Source: CAXBGS01 sp963975425
GTDB taxonomy: Bacteria; Planctomycetota; Planctomycetia; Pirellulales; Pirellulaceae
Length of the DNA: 64,000 nt
Assembly: GCA_963975425.1 (NCBI GenBank)
Contig: CAXBGS010000001.1
Location: 1,054,001 to 1,118,000, forward strand
Direction of reading: 5' to 3'
In this document: positions 60,516 through 64,000 of the stretch, piece after piece
How positions within the stretch are numbered: position 1 is the stretch's first letter
Layout: the number at the start of each line of letters is the position of its first letter
Notes under the pieces: model-generated
The model's input: only the letters and a program-made list of their open reading frames with translations
Told to the model about the DNA's origin: nothing
Databases searched by the model: none
Position numbers and translations under genes: made by a program

Positions 60516-61280
60516 ATGAACATCATGCGACTACTCCTTGCAGTACCCATTGCGGCATTTGCGATGACCACCGCAAATGCAGCAACCATGTTGTATGAGC
60601 AAGATTTTGAGAATCCGACGGGCTTCGGAAATACGACCGACGATGTCAGTCAAAACTCAGTCAATTCGCACTACGGCGGTCAGCCTGCAGGATTCACGTT
60701 CGCGCAGGAATTCACCGCAGAGACACTGTTGATTACAGGAACCGAGGCATTCGGAACGGGATACAGTGACCCGAGCGGTATCGGCGGAAACTACGCTCTC
60801 GGAATGCTGTCGGACAGGCAAGACGACAAGTTAGGACTTGCCTTCAATGTGGGTACAAATGACTTCTTGAATCTGACGGTTGATCTTTCAAGTATTGACT
60901 TGAGCGATCTAGGTGGACCGTTCATCGCACCCGGTGGTGAAGCCCCGGAATTCGAGTTCACTCTTTATGACAATCCATCCGGAGTCAATGGAACGAGCAC
61001 GGGTACGATTCTCGCAAGGCAAACCGTGACTGCGACGGCATCCGCACCAGATACGTTTGACTGGACAAGAGCAACCGTTCCACTCGACGCGATGGGCGCC
61101 ACCAACGGCAATGTGATCTTGGGAATCGATTTGCTCAGTGGCGGATACGCTGCACTCGATAACTTTCAAATTGAGGCTTCCAATACTCCCGTCGCACCGG
61201 CCGTCCCTGAACCGACAGCAATCGCAATCTGGTCGCTTGGGATCGTTGGCCTAACGTTTGGACGACGTCGCCGCGTCTAG
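60516..61280 (+). CDS. PEP-CTERM sorting-domain exported protein
   Basis: 254 residues. A signal peptide (MRLLLAVPIAAFAMTTANAA) begins at ATG 60516 or 60525; the open frame upstream (MGNALCREIDV...) is not family-like. The mature protein has a beta-sandwich look with an FENPTGFGNTTDD start and repeated Thr/Ser/Gly, as in carbohydrate-binding or matrix proteins. The C-terminus is the PEP-CTERM sorting signal: VPEPTAIAIWSLGIVGLTFG then GRRRRV, so exosortase should cleave it and link it to the cell surface or matrix. No exosortase gene is in this window. A strong terminator follows. Confidence 0.9.
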   Translation: MNIMRLLLAVPIAAFAMTTANAATMLYEQDFENPTGFGNTTDDVSQNSVNSHYGGQPAGFTFAQEFTAETLLITGTEAFGTGYSDPSGIGGNYALGMLSDRQDDKLGLAFNVGTNDFLNLTVDLSSIDLSDLGGPFIAPGGEAPEFEFTLYDNPSGVNGTSTGTILARQTVTATASAPDTFDWTRATVPLDAMGATNGNVILGIDLLSGGYAALDNFQIEASNTPVAPAVPEPTAIAIWSLGIVGLTFGRRRRV

Positions 61281-61318
61281 CGATGCAACCAATCGACAGA
61301 ACGGCATTGCGCACAATG

Positions 61319-61355
61319 AACCGCTCGGCAACGATCAGTGGCCGAGCGGTTTTTT
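61319..61355 (+). terminator. Rho-independent terminator of the PEP-CTERM gene
   Basis: AACCGCTCGGC (61319-61329) and GCCGAGCGGTT (61341-61351) form a perfect 11-bp stem with an 11-nt loop, followed by TTTT. It lies 38 bp after the stop codon. Confidence 0.92.
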
Positions 61356-61452
61356 CGTGAACTCTTCATGGTGCATGTGGCGAGCCGCGGGGGCTATCCC
61401 CAGTTTCGCCAGCATCGATCTGCTTGATGATTGCGGGATACAGGCCGCATAC

Positions 61453-61917
61453 TTACGGACTTACTTTCTTCTCTGCTTTTTTAAATCCCTTTGCAAAAGC
61501 TTTGTCGTCAAAAACAAGTTTCAATTTTGCGGCGTCGTCTTTACCGCTTGCAACTTTCCCCTTGCAACCGTCGCAGCAAAATCCAACTTTCGTGCCGGCA
61601 ATCGTAAGGTGAATATCTGGATTCACGTCGCGTCCACTAAAGGGGCAAGCGACTTGTTCGTACTGCTTGGTTGCGACCAACTGGTGATTGGCTTTTACAG
61701 CATACTTGGCCTGGTTTTTGGCGAATCCAGAAGCGCACCCACCACAGCAAAAGTACACTTTCGCATCTTTGTACTCTGACGATGTCTCGGCCGATACTTC
61801 TTTTCCCGACATCACGCACCCAATGCCTTTCAGATCGATTTCAGATGCGTTCACGCTGGCGAATCCAAGCAACAGCACAGACAACGCTGTAGTGATTGTT
61901 CGCATAGGTTTGGTCAT
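61453..61917 (-). CDS. Secreted double YHS/TRASH-like metal-binding protein
   Basis: 154 residues. A signal peptide (MRTITTALSVLLLGFASVNA) precedes two copies of a Cys-rich module: CVMSGKEVSAETSSEYKDAK then YFCCGGCASGFAKN (Cys34, 57, 58, 61), and CPFSGRDVNPDIHLTIAGTK then FCCDGCKGKVA (Cys91, 114, 115, 118). The 'C-(P/V).SG..V ... FCC.GC' pattern is the YHS/TRASH type that binds copper or other heavy metals. The C-terminus is Lys-rich. ATG at 61917 or 61905. It may bind metal in the periplasm; no transporter is adjacent. Confidence 0.88.
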   Translation of the reverse strand: MTKPMRTITTALSVLLLGFASVNASEIDLKGIGCVMSGKEVSAETSSEYKDAKVYFCCGGCASGFAKNQAKYAVKANHQLVATKQYEQVACPFSGRDVNPDIHLTIAGTKVGFCCDGCKGKVASGKDDAAKLKLVFDDKAFAKGFKKAEKKVSP

Positions 61918-62319
61918 GGTTTGGTTCCTTGCCGTTTGTTTTCGATTTCAGATCGTTAGTGGTGAACCTTATTATTGCACTTGAACCAGCCTCCAATGCA
62001 ACCTGATTTGAGCGTATTTCGTCGCTTGAAGTGTTCGGTCCAGGTATCCTAGTCGCGAGACGGTGCCAAAGTGCGTCAGGCCGCAAGCAGCTTTCCGTGT
62101 GCGTGTTCGTACAGCCAGCTTCCCCTGTTTCGGGTGTGCCGCGATACGTGAACGGGTGCTAAAATCAGGGTTTTGCGGGACTGATCAATCCGCCGACAAG
62201 CACCGATCGGATTCCATCTTGCAATTTTCAGGTCCTCAATCAACATCGCGATGGCCTGACAGGGGTATCCGCGGGCGATTTTGTTTGCCCACTTTTGTTG
62301 GTTTTCAACGTAATTCAGG
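61918..62319. other. Divergent intergenic region
   Basis: 402 bp between the YHS-type gene (minus) and the O-antigen-ligase-like gene (plus). The plus-strand frame 62063-62365 overlaps the next gene out of frame and has no family features. Both promoters should be here. Confidence 0.4.
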
Positions 62320-64000
62320 ATGGACCATCAACCTACGGATTCTGCCGTCTTCGATTTGCATTTGAAAATTCTGAACGGTTTCCGGTCCCGGTTTCGCGAT
62401 CGGCGAATCGTCGCTTCCAAGCGCGACACGTACCGGACACTTACCACCGTTATCTTGGTACTGCTGCCGATGATTGCCGCCTGGGATTACGGTGGCGTGT
62501 TGCCGTATACGCAGTGGTATCTCGGGGTATCGGTCTTAGGCGTGCTGCTTTTCGGTGTTCTGATTTGGATCGAAGCGGTACTTAGGATCCACAGGAAGTC
62601 ACCCGCGCGTTTTCACCGTCAGTATTGGATTCCAGCGCTGGTCGTCGTGTTGCTTGGGATGATGTGGGTTCAAACGTTGACGGTTCCAGCGACCGCTGTG
62701 AAGTGGCTGTCACCGGGAACACATCAGGCATACACCGAATGGCTTCCCGCTTCGCTGTCACAAGAAATCAGCGTAAAGCAAGGCGAAAGTTTCAATCCGA
62801 TTCAGCCTTTCGTCGATTCAAGCGTCGATGCCCAGCGACGTCACGCGTCCTGGTTTGATTCCATCGATCCGACCATTGCCACGCACGCTTTGTCGACCGC
62901 ACGTTCGATGTCCGAGGCGCATCCATTAAGCGTGGCGCCTTGGGCGACTCGCAGAGCGATGTATGGGTTGTCGATGTTTGGTCTTACGGTCTTTCTCGGG
63001 ACAATCCTATTTCGCAGCCCCAACCGAACCAAGCTTTTCTTGGCGATGACCGGCGTCTTTGGTGCAGGGCTCGGTTTTTTGGCGATAGCCGATGCGGTGA
63101 CCAACAATGCCGGCGAGCAATGGGTGACCGTTTCGGAATTGTCGTCGGCCCCCTTCGCATCGTTCGTCAATCGCAACAACGCTGGCGGTTATTTGAATCT
63201 GACACTCGCATGTGCCCTTGGATTCCTTATTTGGCAACATACGAACATGTTGGCGACGACACGGCAACAACGCGGATATCGCCGAACCTATGACACCGGT
63301 TCGCAGGGACGCGCCGAAAAAGCGATAAGAAACGCAGTCACCGCGGCGGAGAACGCGCCGATTGCACTGATGTGTGTTCTGGTTACAGTCGTCGCGATCA
63401 TTTTGTCAGGATCGCGCGGGGCCGTCCTTGGAACCTTTGCGGGACTGTTCAGCATCATCTTGCTGCGGACGACCAATTCATCGGTGAAAACGATTGCGGG
63501 AATTTCAGTCGCTGCCTTTGTCGCGGTTGTGACCGGAGTCCTGAGTATGACGGATTCGGCGGGGAATCGTCTTGCGTCCTTGTGGCAGGCTGATTTTTCT
63601 AATGATGGTCGTTTGGACCATTGGACCGACGCGTTGCAGGCGACTGCAGGTTACTTGCCGATGGGGTCGGGCTTGGGTACTTACAGGTACGCCTATCTGC
63701 CCTATCAAAAGCACAGTTCGCAGTCTTGGTTTCACAACGCCGATTGCGTCCCGCTGGAATGGTTGCTCGAAGGCGGCATCTGGTTTCTGCCCATTGCGGT
63801 AATTGGCATGCTGGTTGTCGCTCGCATGCTCTTGCAAATTTCGGGATCGAATCGAACGCCGCATGGGCACGCCATTGCGATTTGCGGCATTTTCATGGTG
63901 AGCTCACAGTTGGTTTCGCAGCTATTTGATTTCGGAATTCTGTTGCCCGCCAACCTGATGACGTGCGCACTGATTGTCGGCGCGATTGTTGCAGCATGCG
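62320..64000 (+). CDS. O-antigen ligase-like membrane protein, 5' part (runs off window)
   Basis: The frame is open from ATG 62320 (MDHQPTDSAVFDLHLKILNG) to the right edge, so only the first 560 residues are visible. About eight membrane spans are seen (TTVILVLLPMIAAWDYGGVL, YLGVSVLGVLLFGVLIWIEA, LMCVLVTVVAIILSGSRGAV, and others). The Wzy_C (O-antigen ligase/polymerase) signature is LSGSRGAVLGTFAGLFSIIL plus the periplasmic loop PMGSGLGTYRYAYLPYQKHS with WFHNADCVPLEWLLEGG. It should attach or polymerise surface polysaccharide. A long periplasmic loop (about 95-205) precedes the ligase core. Start chosen because GGA lies just before the ATG and coding begins there. Confidence 0.85.
   Translation, partial: MDHQPTDSAVFDLHLKILNGFRSRFRDRRIVASKRDTYRTLTTVILVLLPMIAAWDYGGVLPYTQWYLGVSVLGVLLFGVLIWIEAVLRIHRKSPARFHRQYWIPALVVVLLGMMWVQTLTVPATAVKWLSPGTHQAYTEWLPASLSQEISVKQGESFNPIQPFVDSSVDAQRRHASWFDSIDPTIATHALSTARSMSEAHPLSVAPWATRRAMYGLSMFGLTVFLGTILFRSPNRTKLFLAMTGVFGAGLGFLAIADAVTNNAGEQWVTVSELSSAPFASFVNRNNAGGYLNLTLACALGFLIWQHTNMLATTRQQRGYRRTYDTGSQGRAEKAIRNAVTAAENAPIALMCVLVTVVAIILSGSRGAVLGTFAGLFSIILLRTTNSSVKTIAGISVAAFVAVVTGVLSMTDSAGNRLASLWQADFSNDGRLDHWTDALQATAGYLPMGSGLGTYRYAYLPYQKHSSQSWFHNADCVPLEWLLEGGIWFLPIAVIGMLVVARMLLQISGSNRTPHGHAIAICGIFMVSSQLVSQLFDFGILLPANLMTCALIVGAIVAAC

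Noticed and set aside
62063..62365. 100-residue plus-strand frame before the O-antigen-ligase-like gene
   Set aside because: Overlaps that gene out of frame and has no recognisable features.

Overview
The window looks like chromosomal DNA of a planctomycete, most likely a Rhodopirellula-type member of the Pirellulaceae. The supporting signs are a secreted dockerin-type protein with the planctomycete N-terminal 'ERL..R.LLA' motif, a PEP-CTERM protein, ThuA, DUF4432 and Gfo/Idh/MocA sugar genes, a DUF3299 pair, a Tyr/His-rich secreted protein ending in HHFILDVF, and a KKAT-repeat histone-H1-like protein. This placement rests on gene content and recalled family distribution, not on a search. No insertion sequence, prophage or CRISPR array was recognised. 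There is one tRNA and no rRNA.

1-8 kb: the end of a rimB-like protease gene, rimK and an aspartoacylase-family gene form a forward block. Next comes the replication block on the minus strand, transcribed as cysteine desulfurase, dnaA, a 623-bp gap, then dnaN. A 38-bp palindrome made of two facing DnaA-box-like sequences lies in front of dnaA, so the chromosomal origin is probably here or in the dnaA-dnaN gap. 8-20 kb: scpB with a very acidic tail, hemA and ccsA (haem and cytochrome biogenesis), comEC, a secreted prolyl oligopeptidase, a site-2-type protease, a palindrome-rich gene-free region, the histone-H1-like gene, and mrp. 20-33 kb: a degenerate NtrC-like regulator with a partner gene, conserved planctomycete secreted or membrane proteins, two DUF3299 genes, a sugar-metabolism cluster (DUF4432, TIM-barrel isomerase, Gfo/Idh/MocA), DUF4404, ThuA and a membrane protein. 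A tRNA-Leu(UAA) closes this part.

34-60 kb: a different kind of region, rich in stress and energy genes. It holds a small Cys-rich metal protein, a diadenylate cyclase fused to a YbbR domain, an AhpD-like protein with a flavin disulfide reductase, a BrkB/YihY membrane protein, a phospholipid-methyltransferase-like enzyme, GlgX, an ABC exporter with its HlyD subunit, glucan phosphorylase, thioredoxin 2, a CBS-pair protein, a lipoprotein cytochrome c, PEP synthase with its divergent regulatory kinase/phosphorylase, DUF2267, a helix-hairpin-helix protein and an alcohol dehydrogenase. Together these could mobilise glycogen, control pyruvate/PEP flux and handle redox stress during energy limitation; that joint role is inference. 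60-64 kb: a PEP-CTERM exported protein, a double YHS/TRASH-like secreted metal protein, and the 5' part of an O-antigen-ligase-like membrane protein that runs off the window.

The gaps between genes repeatedly contain short tandem duplications (9-33 bp units) and hairpins, listed separately. Starts were moved inward in several genes where the longest reading frame carries an implausible N-terminal extension.
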